Of a DNA stretch of 25,291 bases, positions 8,395 through 16,113 are shown piece by piece. The notes under the pieces were generated by a model. It ran no database searches and had not been told where the DNA came from. It worked only from the letters and a program-made list of their open reading frames with translations. Each line of letters begins with the position of its first letter. Positions within the stretch are counted from its first letter, which is position 1. Source of the stretch: GCA-003244245 sp052390495. GTDB taxonomy: Bacteria; Actinomycetota; Actinomycetes; Mycobacteriales; Pseudonocardiaceae. The stretch is taken from assembly GCA_052390495.1 (NCBI GenBank), contig JBQTGW010000370.1, forward strand, positions 1-25,291, written 5' to 3'. Both the position numbers and the translations under genes were made by a program.

Positions 8395-8874
8395 GTGCCC
8401 AAGGAACAGAATCCACAACTGGTGACGCGGCTGGCCCGGGAGGCCGTCCGCCGGGCGGCCCCTGACGAACTGCCCCAGTTCGCCGTCACCGCAGAGGCGT
8501 TCTTCGCCGCACCGAACCGGGTGCGCCGCTCCGTCGGCCGTGACGAGCCGCTGGGACTCGGCCTGGAAAGCGTCGCCGTGCTGGTCAGCACGGCGACGCT
8601 CAGCGTGGTGATCGAGGTGCTCAAGCACCTCACTCAGCACTATTCGGACCGGCTGGTGGCCCGGACCGGCGGCCAGGTGCGCGCCCTGCTCGGCAGGAGG
8701 CGCAGTGGCAGGCAGGAGGTGGTGCTGCCCGTGCTGGACAAGCAGCAGCTAAGCAAGCTGCACGCGCTGGCGGTCAGCAAGGCCACCGCCCGGCAGGTCC
8801 CCGCCGAGCAGGCCGTGCTGATCGCCGACGGGATCATCGCCGGACTGTCCTTGCCGGACGACGCGGGTGAGTGA
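8395..8874 (+). CDS. Unrecognised small protein coupled to M48 protease
   Basis: 159 aa from GTG 8395, chosen because GGAGG (8385-8389) lies five bases upstream; an in-frame ATG at 8371 would add eight residues. No family recognised. The N-terminal part (~1-45) is helical and charged (VTRLAREAVRRAAPDELPQF). A hydrophobic stretch, VAVLVSTATLSVVIEVL (~62-78), could be membrane-associated. A basic segment (ALLGRRRSGRQ) and a helical C-terminus follow. The stop overlaps the M48 start by eight bases, so the two proteins are almost certainly made together. It may be an adaptor, inhibitor or substrate of the protease, which is inference only. Confidence 0.75.
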   Translation: MPKEQNPQLVTRLAREAVRRAAPDELPQFAVTAEAFFAAPNRVRRSVGRDEPLGLGLESVAVLVSTATLSVVIEVLKHLTQHYSDRLVARTGGQVRALLGRRRSGRQEVVLPVLDKQQLSKLHALAVSKATARQVPAEQAVLIADGIIAGLSLPDDAGE

Positions 8875-11044
8875 TGGCGGTGCGGCGCTCCGCCCGAACC
8901 CGTTTGCCGTCCCGTCCGGGACCCTGGTCCGGTTCCTGCTGCTCATCGCCGTCGCCTCCGCCGCCGCGCTGAGCGGCCTCTCCCAGACGGCCGCTGTGCT
9001 GCTCGGTGTGCGGCCAGCCGACGTCATCGCCTACCAGGTCTGCGTGCAGGAAAAAAAGGGGGCGGAGTTCACCGACTCGTTGCCTGGGGCAAACCTCGGT
9101 ATCGAGACCATCGCAGACTGTCACGATCCGAGAAACGACATCGGTGTGTGGCCGAATGTCCTTGCGCTGGCGTTCTTCTGGCTGGTGGTGCTCGCGCTGT
9201 ACTGGGTACTGCCCCGGTGGCGGATCTGGCGCAGGCGGCTGCGCCCGCTCGACCCCGCCGGGCTCCCTGAACTGGCGGCGTATCTTAACGGATTACAGCA
9301 GGAGGCCGGTGTCCGTGAGCCGGTGAGCTACCTGCTGGCACCGCTCAATTCCAAGGTGGCCGGACTGGCCTTCGGCCACGTCGGGCGCCGCCACGTGATG
9401 CTCAGCGGGGGATTGGTCGCCCTCTTCAACCGCGATCGCGCCGCGTTCCGCACCGTGGTGCTGCACGAGCTCGCCCATATCCGCAACCGGGACCTGGACA
9501 TCACCTTCATCACGATCATCGTGTGGCGTGTGGTGATGGTCCTGCTGGTGCGCGAGCTGCTCGGTGCCGGGCTGAACATCGCCACAGGCGTTTTCCCTGG
9601 CTACGGGATCGCCAGCACGGCAGTCAGCACCTGGCAGATCATCCTGCTGGCTGTCGTGGTGCCGCTGGCCCGTAACGCCGTGCTGCGCAGCCGCGAGCTG
9701 TACGCCGACGCGCGAACCGCCCAGTGGGACAACTCATCGCAGAACCTGCAGCACCTGTTCGACACCTACTCCCGGCGGGAGCATCCCGGAGGCGGCGCGC
9801 TGCGGGTGCATCCGCCGCTCACCAAGCGTCGCGCCGCGCTCGATGACCCACGGGGCTTTTTCGCTCTCGAGTTCTGGGAAATGCTCGGCGTCGGTCTCAT
9901 GGTGACCCTCGCCGCCTCCCTGACCGCAGAGTTCCTCGCTCACCCGGACACGCTGCTCCCCGGCCCCGCCGCAGCGCTGCTCACCGCGCCGCTGTTCGCC
10001 GCCGGGGTAGGGCTCTCAGTCTGGCGGGAGGTGATTCGGGCGTCGGTCACCGGGACGGCGACAGAACTCACCCGCACCGGACCCGGGCTGGCTATCGGAC
10101 TTGCCCTGGGCGCACTGATCACGCCCACCGACGCGTTCAACCTGTACGGCACCGGGGTCTCACCACTAGGCATCATGATCCCCTGGCTGGTGTTCACGTA
10201 CCTCAGCGGACTGGGCATCGTCCACTGGATCGCGCTGGTCGCCCGGTGCTGGCTGCCGGGGGTGGCCCGCCGGGACCGTCCCGTGCCGGTCATTCTGGCG
10301 ACCCTGGCCGCAATCTCGGTTCCGCTCGCCGCATGGCTCGGCATCACAACGATGTTGCCGACCATGACGCTGGTCGTGCAGACCACCTCCTTTCCCGACC
10401 TGCCCGCGATCGTGCTCATGCCGCTCGCCGCAGCCGCAGTGGCCATCACCATTCCGCCGACCCCGATGCTGTTCCCGCTGCTGGTCACGGTCGCTGTGCT
10501 CCCGCTGGCCGGGATCGCGTGGAGCCAGCGCCAAGCCGCCCGACCCGGTGCGGCGGACTGGATCGCGCTCGATCCGCTCCCGGTAGACCGGCTCGCGCCG
10601 CCACCGCGCTCCGAGTTGCGCACCACGACGAGGATCGGGCTCTGGTGCGCTGTAGCGGGCCTCATCATGGTGGCCCCGCTGGTTGCGAGGGTGAGCGACA
10701 TCGAGTTGGTGATTCAGGTCGCGGTGGTCCTCACCCAGTTCGCTGCCGCCGTGCTGGCCAGCGCGCGAACTCGGCAGCTGCGTGTGCTGCACGGCATCGC
10801 GGCCGCGTTCCTGGCAGGCGCCGGCACGTTGCTGTTCAACGTTATCCTGGTGCTCCTGCTGACCGGCGAGACTCCGCCCATCAGAACCCTCACGATGCAG
10901 AGCCAGGCGGCGGGACTGCTTATCGCCACGGCGGTCGCGCTGCTCACCACCGGCCTCGCGCGGGCGATCACGAGACAGCGCCCGCAGCGGCGAGTGCCGC
11001 TCCTGGTTGACCCAGACCCGGATCGGTCGGTTTCACACCCGTAG
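8867..11044 (+). CDS. Polytopic M48-family zinc metalloprotease
   Basis: 725 aa, inner-membrane protease of the HtpX/Ste24 type. The zinc site is HELAH (His200-Glu201...His204), followed by the region NAVLRSRELYADARTA, whose Glu supplies the third ligand and Asp is conserved. The first loop (~52-92) carries two cysteines and probably faces outward. The protein is far longer than HtpX (~290 aa): after the catalytic part it continues for ~400 residues with about ten more hydrophobic helices. The start GTG 8867 overlaps the previous gene. The N-terminus reads MSDGGAALRPNPFAVPSG before the first helix. Target unknown; quality control of membrane proteins would fit the family. Confidence 0.88.
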   Translation: MSDGGAALRPNPFAVPSGTLVRFLLLIAVASAAALSGLSQTAAVLLGVRPADVIAYQVCVQEKKGAEFTDSLPGANLGIETIADCHDPRNDIGVWPNVLALAFFWLVVLALYWVLPRWRIWRRRLRPLDPAGLPELAAYLNGLQQEAGVREPVSYLLAPLNSKVAGLAFGHVGRRHVMLSGGLVALFNRDRAAFRTVVLHELAHIRNRDLDITFITIIVWRVVMVLLVRELLGAGLNIATGVFPGYGIASTAVSTWQIILLAVVVPLARNAVLRSRELYADARTAQWDNSSQNLQHLFDTYSRREHPGGGALRVHPPLTKRRAALDDPRGFFALEFWEMLGVGLMVTLAASLTAEFLAHPDTLLPGPAAALLTAPLFAAGVGLSVWREVIRASVTGTATELTRTGPGLAIGLALGALITPTDAFNLYGTGVSPLGIMIPWLVFTYLSGLGIVHWIALVARCWLPGVARRDRPVPVILATLAAISVPLAAWLGITTMLPTMTLVVQTTSFPDLPAIVLMPLAAAAVAITIPPTPMLFPLLVTVAVLPLAGIAWSQRQAARPGAADWIALDPLPVDRLAPPPRSELRTTTRIGLWCAVAGLIMVAPLVARVSDIELVIQVAVVLTQFAAAVLASARTRQLRVLHGIAAAFLAGAGTLLFNVILVLLLTGETPPIRTLTMQSQAAGLLIATAVALLTTGLARAITRQRPQRRVPLLVDPDPDRSVSHP

Positions 11045-11204
11045 TTCCAGGGTGCAGAGCTGGCTGACCGAAGTCTTGAGTGGCATAGGAGCTGGTGCAA
11101 GAACCTCCCGAGCCGGTACGAGCCGCTAAGGAGGAGCACGAAGCCAAGAGCTGGATGAGCGGTTGAGAGGGTTGGGGTTTGTAACAGGTTTCCCCGGTCG
11201 TGGC

Positions 11205-12071
11205 TCAGATCCGGAACCAGTTGAGCACCGCGCGCTCCAGCTCCCCCGGTTCACATGAGTCCACTTCGGCCAGTAACTGACCCGCCTGCTGCTGGCTCGG
11301 TATCAGCTCGCCCGCGACCGGGCCCAGCTCCTGGGCGGAGACCTCGACCGGCAACAGCTCGTCGATACCCAACACGGTGTGATGCCTGGCATGTAGCAGC
11401 CGCCCATACACCGCGGCATAGGTCTGCGGCCGATAATCCACGCCGGGCCGCGCCCCCGGCAGTCCGTGTCCCTCGCTGGCCCGCTGGACTTCCTGCCACA
11501 GCTCGTTGAGCAGCCGGGGAGTGGCGTTGGCCCGTTCCTGCTCGTGACGGGGCTGGCGCAGCTCCTGCTCCCTGGACCGCTGGATGGCTCGCCGCACGGT
11601 CACCGACGGCACCGGAACGAAGAACTCGGTCGCCTCCGCGTGGAGCAGGTCCTCGGCCCGATCCTCGCGCGGCTGGGCAAGCTCCACGAAGCGGTTGCCC
11701 ACCAGCGGCGCCTCGCCGATCAGGAGATCGGCGGACTCGGGGTGGTCCAAGTGCCAGCCCAGCACGGCATCGCGCACCCACAGCCCGGCCGCCCAGCGGA
11801 TCGCCGGATGCGTCACTCCGTCCACCTCCGGGTAGTGGGTCGCCGCCGGGTGGGCCTCAAAGACGCGCCGCGCCACGTCCCACCGCACCAGGTGCACCGC
11901 CCGGCCACCCTGCTGGGCGATCAGGGCGAGCTGCTGGATCATCAGAGACTTGCCGACCCCGGGCGGTCCCACGAAAAACACGCAACGGCATTCGGCCGCG
12001 ACACGGCCAAACTCCCGGCCGATCGCGGAGTCAGGCCCGAGTAACAGGGTCGCGTTCGTAGTTGAGTTCAT
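11205..12071 (-). CDS. P-loop NTPase of unknown function
   Basis: 288 aa. A classical Walker A, GPPGVGKS, lies at residues 35-42, preceded by strand CVFFV. A candidate Walker B or kinase-type strand is ADLLIGEAPLVGNRFVEL (~110-127), more like a small-molecule or nucleotide kinase than a AAA+ machine; no sensor or arginine-finger motif is clear. The C-terminal third is helical and charged (SREQELRQPRHEQERA). The start is ATG 12071. It lies five bases downstream of the broken GNAT gene on the same strand and is probably co-transcribed with it. The 160 bases after its end, up to the M48 gene, show no gene or clear terminator. Confidence 0.75.
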   Translation of the reverse strand: MNSTTNATLLLGPDSAIGREFGRVAAECRCVFFVGPPGVGKSLMIQQLALIAQQGGRAVHLVRWDVARRVFEAHPAATHYPEVDGVTHPAIRWAAGLWVRDAVLGWHLDHPESADLLIGEAPLVGNRFVELAQPREDRAEDLLHAEATEFFVPVPSVTVRRAIQRSREQELRQPRHEQERANATPRLLNELWQEVQRASEGHGLPGARPGVDYRPQTYAAVYGRLLHARHHTVLGIDELLPVEVSAQELGPVAGELIPSQQQAGQLLAEVDSCEPGELERAVLNWFRI

Positions 12072-12076
12072 CGCCG

Positions 12077-12372
12077 TTAGAGCTTCTTGAAATACCTGAC
12101 GATCGGGAGATGCACAAACCCAGCCTGCTCATAGGTCCGGCGCGCTGACGCATGCCCCGGGTCACCCCCCGTCTTCACCATCGCCAGCGCCATGCCGTTG
12201 TCCTTGAACCACTGGAGCGCGTACGACGTCAGGAGGGAGCCGACGCCGTTGCGCTGGTAGGCAGGATCGACGGCGATCATAGTGAGGCGAACACGGGCGC
12301 CCAAGCTCGTAGCGAAAGAGCTATCACCGCAGCCTGGTCGCGTTCTTCGAATGCCCGAACGATCGGTTGCAT
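12077..12372 (-). pseudogene. GNAT acetyltransferase gene with internal deletion and frameshift
   Basis: Two pieces of one acetyltransferase are adjacent but out of frame. The first, from ATG 12372, reads MQPIVRAFEERDQAAVIAL..RAWAPVFASL and then stops at TGA 12277-12279. The second reads TMIAVDPAYQRNGVGSLL (acetyl-CoA loop) through GGDPGHASARRTYEQAGF to TAA at 12077. GNAT proteins of this type are ~155-165 aa and have 50-60 residues between these parts; here they are missing and the frames differ by one. This is a deletion in a once intact gene. The C-terminal piece could be re-initiated at ATG 12280 but would lack the N-terminal half. Confidence 0.8.
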
Positions 12373-12410
12373 GCCTGCATGGTGTCACCCGTCCTCGCTC
12401 GTGGCGATCG

Positions 12411-12962
12411 CTACTGGCCTACCGCCCCGTCGATCCGCTGGCGCAGCAGGTCGACGTGGCCGTTGTGCCGGGCGTACTCCTCCACCATGTGCACCAGCAC
12501 CCAGCGCAGTGACACCGCCCCGCGCCAGCGATCGTTTCCGGTGACGTCGAGATCGGACGCCTCGGCCACGAATTGATCCGCAAACGCGACCTCGGCCCGC
12601 CACACGTTCCACGCCTCCGCAACAACCTCGGGGTCGGGCACTGCGCCGTCGAAGTCTCCGTCGGGGTCGGTGTCGGAGTAGAAGTGCGGCGATGCGTCCT
12701 GACCGGCCATCACCCGCCGGAACCAGCTGCGTTCCACCTCGGCCAGGTGGCGCACCAACCCGAGCAGCGACAGCGTGGAGGGCTCCACGGAGCGACGGGC
12801 CAGGTCGGCGGCGGCGAGGCCGCTGCACTTCAGTTCCAGTGTGTCGCGCTGCCAGCGCAGGAACGCGACGAGCGTGGCGCGCTCGTCAGCCTGGGCCGGC
12901 GGGTCGGCCCGTGGGTCGGGGTCGGGGTCGGTGAACATGTCGATGGACATGCCCGCAATCAT
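12411..12962 (-). CDS. DinB-superfamily protein, DUF664 (putative thiol-dependent transferase)
   Basis: 183 aa. Four-helix DinB/YfiT-like protein of the DUF664 type. Metal-site candidates are His72 in LVRHLAEVERSWF, and His166 and His169 in the C-terminal block VHMVEEYARHNGHVDLLRQRIDG, with His158 nearby. In actinobacteria such proteins include mycothiol- or bacillithiol-dependent S-transferases. The window does not show which thiol or substrate is used. Starts at 12962, 12948 (MSIDMF) or 12936 are possible; the first ~25 residues are low-complexity Asp/Pro. It is the first gene of a minus-strand group with the GNAT remnant and the P-loop NTPase. Confidence 0.87.
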   Translation of the reverse strand: MIAGMSIDMFTDPDPDPRADPPAQADERATLVAFLRWQRDTLELKCSGLAAADLARRSVEPSTLSLLGLVRHLAEVERSWFRRVMAGQDASPHFYSDTDPDGDFDGAVPDPEVVAEAWNVWRAEVAFADQFVAEASDLDVTGNDRWRGAVSLRWVLVHMVEEYARHNGHVDLLRQRIDGAVGQ

Positions 12963-13023
12963 CGGCGAGCCGCGCGGGATCCACCACAGGTTTCCGGTGC
13001 TGCCGTCAGCGCCTTCACCGGCG

Positions 13024-13041
13024 GCGAGAGGTGCGAGAGGT
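13024..13041. repeat. Tandem 9-bp repeat
   Basis: gcgagaggt occurs twice head to tail (13024-13032, 13033-13041), just upstream of the -35 of the TetR promoter. It may be an activator site or chance. Confidence 0.4.
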
Positions 13042-13058
13042 GACGGTCACCCGTGCTG

Positions 13059-13122
13059 TTGACCCCGAGCTGAGGGCGTTCTAGTGTGACTGATGACCGG
13101 ATACGAAATCTGGTCACCAGTC
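13059..13122 (+). promoter_or_regulatory. Promoter and TetR operator of the tetR-P450 operon
   Basis: A -35 TTGACC (13059-13064) and a -10 TAGTGT (13082-13087) are separated by exactly 17 bp. Immediately downstream lies an inverted repeat with 11-bp arms and one mismatch: gactgatgacc (13088-13098) and ggtcaccagtc (13112-13122), 13 bp apart. Its position over the transcription start fits autorepression by the TetR protein encoded next. Confidence 0.75.
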
Positions 13123-13134
13123 ATGGAGGTGCCC

Positions 13135-13833
13135 GTGAGCCAGGACCGCCAGACACGCATCCTCGACGCGGCAGCGGAGCTGCTGCTCACCTGGGGCTAC
13201 CGCAAGGTGACCATCGAGGATGTCGCGCGCCGGGCGGGCGTCGGCAAGGGCACGGTCTACCTGCACTGGGCGAGCAAACTCGAACTGTTCGCAACCGTGC
13301 TCATCCGGGACGGTGCCGCAATCACCGCCGAGCAGCTCACGGTGCTGCGAGCCGATCCAGCGGAGATCCGGTTACACCGCACGATGCGCAGCCTGTTCCT
13401 GCTGGTCATGCGCCGCCCGCTGGCCCGGGCGTTCTACACCGGTGACACCGAGGTGCTCGGCGCGCTCGGCACCGACACCAAGATCGGCCTGCAGGTCGCC
13501 GCGGACAAGGCCGCGATGATGCCGCGCTACCTCGCCGTGCTGCACCGGCACGGCCTGCTGGCCGACGATCCAGCCACCGACCCCGGCCTTGTGTACCGGC
13601 TCTCTGCCGTGACCACCGGCTTCTTCCTGCTCGAACGGCTGCTTCCGGCGGCGGTCGACATCGACCTCGACGACAAGGCCGACGCGCTGGCGACGACGGT
13701 CCGACGAGGTTTCGAGTCGGCTACTGGGCCCACCGCTGAGGCGCTGGAGGCCGCCGCCCCGGTCGTGATCGACCTGTACGAGCAACTGCTCACCGATCTC
13801 ACCCGCAACCTGCCCAAGGGGGCTACACCATGA
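13135..13833 (+). CDS. TetR/AcrR-family transcriptional regulator
   Basis: 232 aa from GTG 13135, chosen because GGAGG (13125-13129) is five bases upstream; an ATG at 13093 would lie inside the operator. Residues ~3-50 form the TetR HTH: RQTRILDAAAELL..WGYRKVTIEDVARRAGVGKGTVYLHW. The rest is the helical ligand and dimerisation domain. A strong promoter with an overlapping operator precedes it. The stop overlaps the P450 start (ATGA), so it probably represses itself and the P450, with release by a P450 substrate or related small molecule. Confidence 0.93.
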   Translation: MSQDRQTRILDAAAELLLTWGYRKVTIEDVARRAGVGKGTVYLHWASKLELFATVLIRDGAAITAEQLTVLRADPAEIRLHRTMRSLFLLVMRRPLARAFYTGDTEVLGALGTDTKIGLQVAADKAAMMPRYLAVLHRHGLLADDPATDPGLVYRLSAVTTGFFLLERLLPAAVDIDLDDKADALATTVRRGFESATGPTAEALEAAAPVVIDLYEQLLTDLTRNLPKGATP

Positions 13834-15032
13834 GTACCACCCTCCCCGCCGATGTCGCACCCACCTGCGAGGACGAACAGGTCCTGCTCGAGTGGCTGCG
13901 CATGATGCGCGTAGAACACCCGATCTGGCAAGATCGCTACGGAATCTGGCACGTATTCCGGCACGGCGACGTCGAGGCCATCACCCGGGACCCCGCGACC
14001 TTCTCTTCCGACACCTCCCGCCTCGTCCCCGCGGGGGCAAAGGTCAAGCGCGGCATGCTGACCCAGATCGACCCGCCGGAGCACCGCGCCCTGCGCCACC
14101 TGGTCAGCGCCGCGTTCACGCCCCGCACCGTCGCCGCCCTCGAACCCCGCATCCGGGCCGTGACCGGCGAACTCCTCGACGCCACAGGCGAGCGGTTCGA
14201 CCTCGTCGACGCGCTGGCCTTCCCCCTGCCGGTGATCGTCATCGCCGAACTGCTCGGCCTGCCGGCGCAAGATCGCGAGCTGTTCCGCACCTGGGCCGAC
14301 GGGCTGTTCTCGATGCAGGTCGACGACCCGACCGACCCCGAACTCGGGCCCAAGATCGCCGCGGCGATGGCCGATATCACCGCCTACCTCACCGAGTACT
14401 GCCGCGACCGCCGGGCAGCTCCGCGCGAGGATCTCATCTCCGCGCTGGTCACCGCCGAGGTCGACGGCCGACGCCTCGATGACGAGGAGGCGGCGAACTT
14501 CTCGATGCTGTTGCTGCTCGCCGGGCACATCACCACGACGCTGCTGCTCGGCAACGCGGTCCGCACCTTCGACGAGCACCACGGCGTCTGGGACGAGCTG
14601 CGCACCGACCCGAGCCTCATCCCGGGCGCGGTCGAAGAGGTGCTGCGCTACCGCTCCCCGTTCACCCAGGTCGCCCGCACGACGATGCACCCCGCCGAGC
14701 TCGGTGGGGTGACGATCCCCGCGGACGTGATCGTCACCCCGTGGTTGCTCTCGGCCAACCGGGACCCCCGGGCACACCCCGAGCCCGACCGCTTCGACAT
14801 CCGCCGGGGCCTCGGCGGTGGCGCACAGCTGGCCTTCGGGCACGGCATCCATTTCTGTCTGGGTGCCCCCCTGGCGAGGCTGGAAGCCCGAGTGGCACTG
14901 GAGGAGCTCACTGGGCGCTATCGCACTCTGCCGGTCGACCACGAGACCGTCACCCGCACCGGAGGGCTGCAGCACTACCGACGGGGCATAGTCGGCACCC
15001 GGAACCTGCCCGTGCACCCCGTCGCAGAGTGA
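13830..15032 (+). CDS. Cytochrome P450
   Basis: 400 aa, soluble bacterial P450. I-helix AGHITT (231-236) lies where the family has AGxxTT; K-helix ExxR is Glu270-Val-Leu-Arg273; the heme loop FGHGIHFCLG has the thiolate Cys343. Length and motif layout fit CYP105/CYP107-like actinomycete enzymes, but the exact family cannot be set by eye. No ferredoxin or reductase gene is adjacent, so it must borrow redox partners. It is coupled to the TetR gene by a 4-nt overlap; the pair looks like a self-contained, ligand-induced oxidation unit (detoxification or catabolism). Confidence 0.95.
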   Translation: MSTTLPADVAPTCEDEQVLLEWLRMMRVEHPIWQDRYGIWHVFRHGDVEAITRDPATFSSDTSRLVPAGAKVKRGMLTQIDPPEHRALRHLVSAAFTPRTVAALEPRIRAVTGELLDATGERFDLVDALAFPLPVIVIAELLGLPAQDRELFRTWADGLFSMQVDDPTDPELGPKIAAAMADITAYLTEYCRDRRAAPREDLISALVTAEVDGRRLDDEEAANFSMLLLLAGHITTTLLLGNAVRTFDEHHGVWDELRTDPSLIPGAVEEVLRYRSPFTQVARTTMHPAELGGVTIPADVIVTPWLLSANRDPRAHPEPDRFDIRRGLGGGAQLAFGHGIHFCLGAPLARLEARVALEELTGRYRTLPVDHETVTRTGGLQHYRRGIVGTRNLPVHPVAE

Positions 15033-15338
15033 ATCCCACCACCTAGCCCGACGCACGCTGCCAGGGAGCGGATCCCGCTGATCAGCGCCCCCATGGCCGT
15101 CCCGCCGCCCGCCCCACCGCAATTCGGCTCCGAATGGCCGTTTCTAAGCCTCCGGAAGCGCTATTCGGCTCCGAATGGTTGTCCCAGCGCACCGTAGGCA
15201 GCTATTCGGCTCCGAATGGTTGCCCGGTCGCGCGATCTGGCCGTGATTCGGCTCTGGATGGGGGGTGAGGGGCTGGGGTGAGCGGGGCGTTCAAGGGGCG
15301 CGGGTCTTGGATGCGTTTCGTGCGATGTCGGAATGGTC
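15033..15338. other. Intergenic region between convergent genes carrying a repeat array
   Basis: About 300 bases without a credible gene. It contains four copies of a palindromic 16-mer (separate entry) and a weak hairpin, agcgg-atc-ccgct, at 15067-15079 that may help end the P450 transcript. Confidence 0.6.
15122..15261. repeat. Four spaced palindromic 16-bp repeats with ~41-bp period
   Basis: attcggctccgaatgg occurs exactly at 15122-15137, 15163-15178 and 15204-15219, and as the diverged attcggctctggatgg at 15246-15261. Start-to-start spacing is 41, 41 and 42 bp, close to four helical turns. Each unit contains the palindrome ATTCGG-ct-CCGAAT. The intervening 25-26 bp differ, though the flanks of copies 2 and 3 are partly alike (gct before, ttg.cc after). 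Repeats are too short for CRISPR and no cas genes are present. Protein-binding array, iteron-like sites or structured RNA are the options. Confidence 0.85.
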
Positions 15339-15650
15339 TCAGGCGGTGACCTTCAGGACGACGACGTCGGCCAGGGCCAGCCCGGTGCGTGCTGCGACCA
15401 TCGCCGCCGCATAATCGTCATCGATCACCTCACCGCACCGGACGTCGACCTTCAGCTGCTGATGCTCCGCGTGCGGATACCTGCATAGCGGCCCGCCATC
15501 GGGTTGGCTCAGCAGCTCGACGGTGACCGGCAGATGCCACCCGCACAGGGCCTCTGTCCAGCCCCGGATACCCGCGTGCGTGATGTCACACGGCGCCACC
15601 GGGTGCAGGCACCCGTTGCTGCGGCCCCACCACATCCCCGGGGTGCTCAT
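15339..15650 (-). CDS. Cys/His-rich hypothetical protein, last gene of the micro-operon
   Basis: 103 aa, no family recognised. It is rich in possible metal ligands: Cys14, His16, Cys21, His25, Cys36, His39, Cys56, His60, His63 and Cys72, with blocks GCLHPVAPCDITH and LCGWHLP. A zinc-binding fold is likely but not proven. The C-terminal third (DDDYAAAMVAARTGLALADVVVLKV) is helix-strand and lacks cysteine. The start ATG 15650 overlaps the previous gene's stop as ATGA, so it is translationally coupled. It is the last gene of the overlapping minus-strand set facing the Xre/DUF397 cluster. Confidence 0.72.
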   Translation of the reverse strand: MSTPGMWWGRSNGCLHPVAPCDITHAGIRGWTEALCGWHLPVTVELLSQPDGGPLCRYPHAEHQQLKVDVRCGEVIDDDYAAAMVAARTGLALADVVVLKVTA

Positions 15651-15973
15651 GACGTGGGGGCCGACTGGCTGCCAGCCGGGGTCTGGGTGGGGTCAGGGAC
15701 TGGTGAGCGATGATGCCCGGGTGCCCCCTCCTGCTCGCACTGCTCGGCGTAGCGGGCGTGGCCGGACTCGGTCAGGCTCACCCCCCGCAGGCCCCAGATC
15801 CCATCACCGTCGGCGACGGTGGCGCATCCGGTCCAGATGAGCTGATCGAAGAGGTCGGCCAGGTAGCCGGGCGTCGGGCGACCGTGATCGAGGTAGACGC
15901 CGGCCGACTTCGCGATGCCACCGTCGTGGACACGGCGCAGCGCGAGGCGCTCGTACAGCCCGGGATCGCTCAC
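15647..15973 (-). CDS. Hypothetical protein of the micro-operon
   Basis: 108 aa from GTG 15973, which overlaps the stop of the upstream 47-codon gene as GTGA; GTG 15976 is an alternative. An upstream extension in this frame reads as Arg/Gly-rich noise and is out of phase with the real small gene there. Residues ~1-80 (DPGLYERLALRRVHDGG..., PGYLADLFDQLIWTG, LTESGHARYAEQ) look like a small helical, possibly winged-helix domain, with a strand pair at TVADGDGIWGLRGVSLT. The tail is Pro/Ser-rich and disordered. Function unknown. Confidence 0.72.
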   Translation of the reverse strand: MSDPGLYERLALRRVHDGGIAKSAGVYLDHGRPTPGYLADLFDQLIWTGCATVADGDGIWGLRGVSLTESGHARYAEQCEQEGAPGHHRSPVPDPTQTPAGSQSAPTS

Positions 15974-16113
15974 CACGGCCTCGACCCCATCGGCGCGAGA
16001 ATCAGCACCGCCACCCCGGCACGGATCACCACCACGGCAGCGACGACGTCGATCAGCCGGGCGGCCTTGACGGCAGCCAGGTCGACCGGAGTCTCCACTG
16101 TCACGTTCATCAT
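15970..16113 (-). CDS. 47-aa probable single-pass membrane peptide
   Basis: A very short gene, easy to miss because a longer spurious frame covers it. ATG 16113 shares a base with the stop of the upstream gene (TGATG), and its own stop overlaps the next GTG (GTGA). The product starts MMMNVTVETPVDLAAVKAAR and continues with a hydrophobic helix, LIDVVAAVVVIRAGVAVLIL, before a short tail. The overlaps at both ends and the clean hydrophobic segment support it as real. It may anchor or signal for the neighbouring proteins at the membrane; that is inference. Confidence 0.65.
   Translation of the reverse strand: MMNVTVETPVDLAAVKAARLIDVVAAVVVIRAGVAVLILAPMGSRPW

Noticed and set aside
13527..15122. 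531-codon minus-strand frame opposite the P450
   Set aside because: GC-rich shadow of the P450 and TetR genes with no recognisable domain.
15122..15261. CRISPR array
   Set aside because: Repeat unit is only 16 bp, there are four copies, spacers share flank sequence, and no cas gene is in the window.
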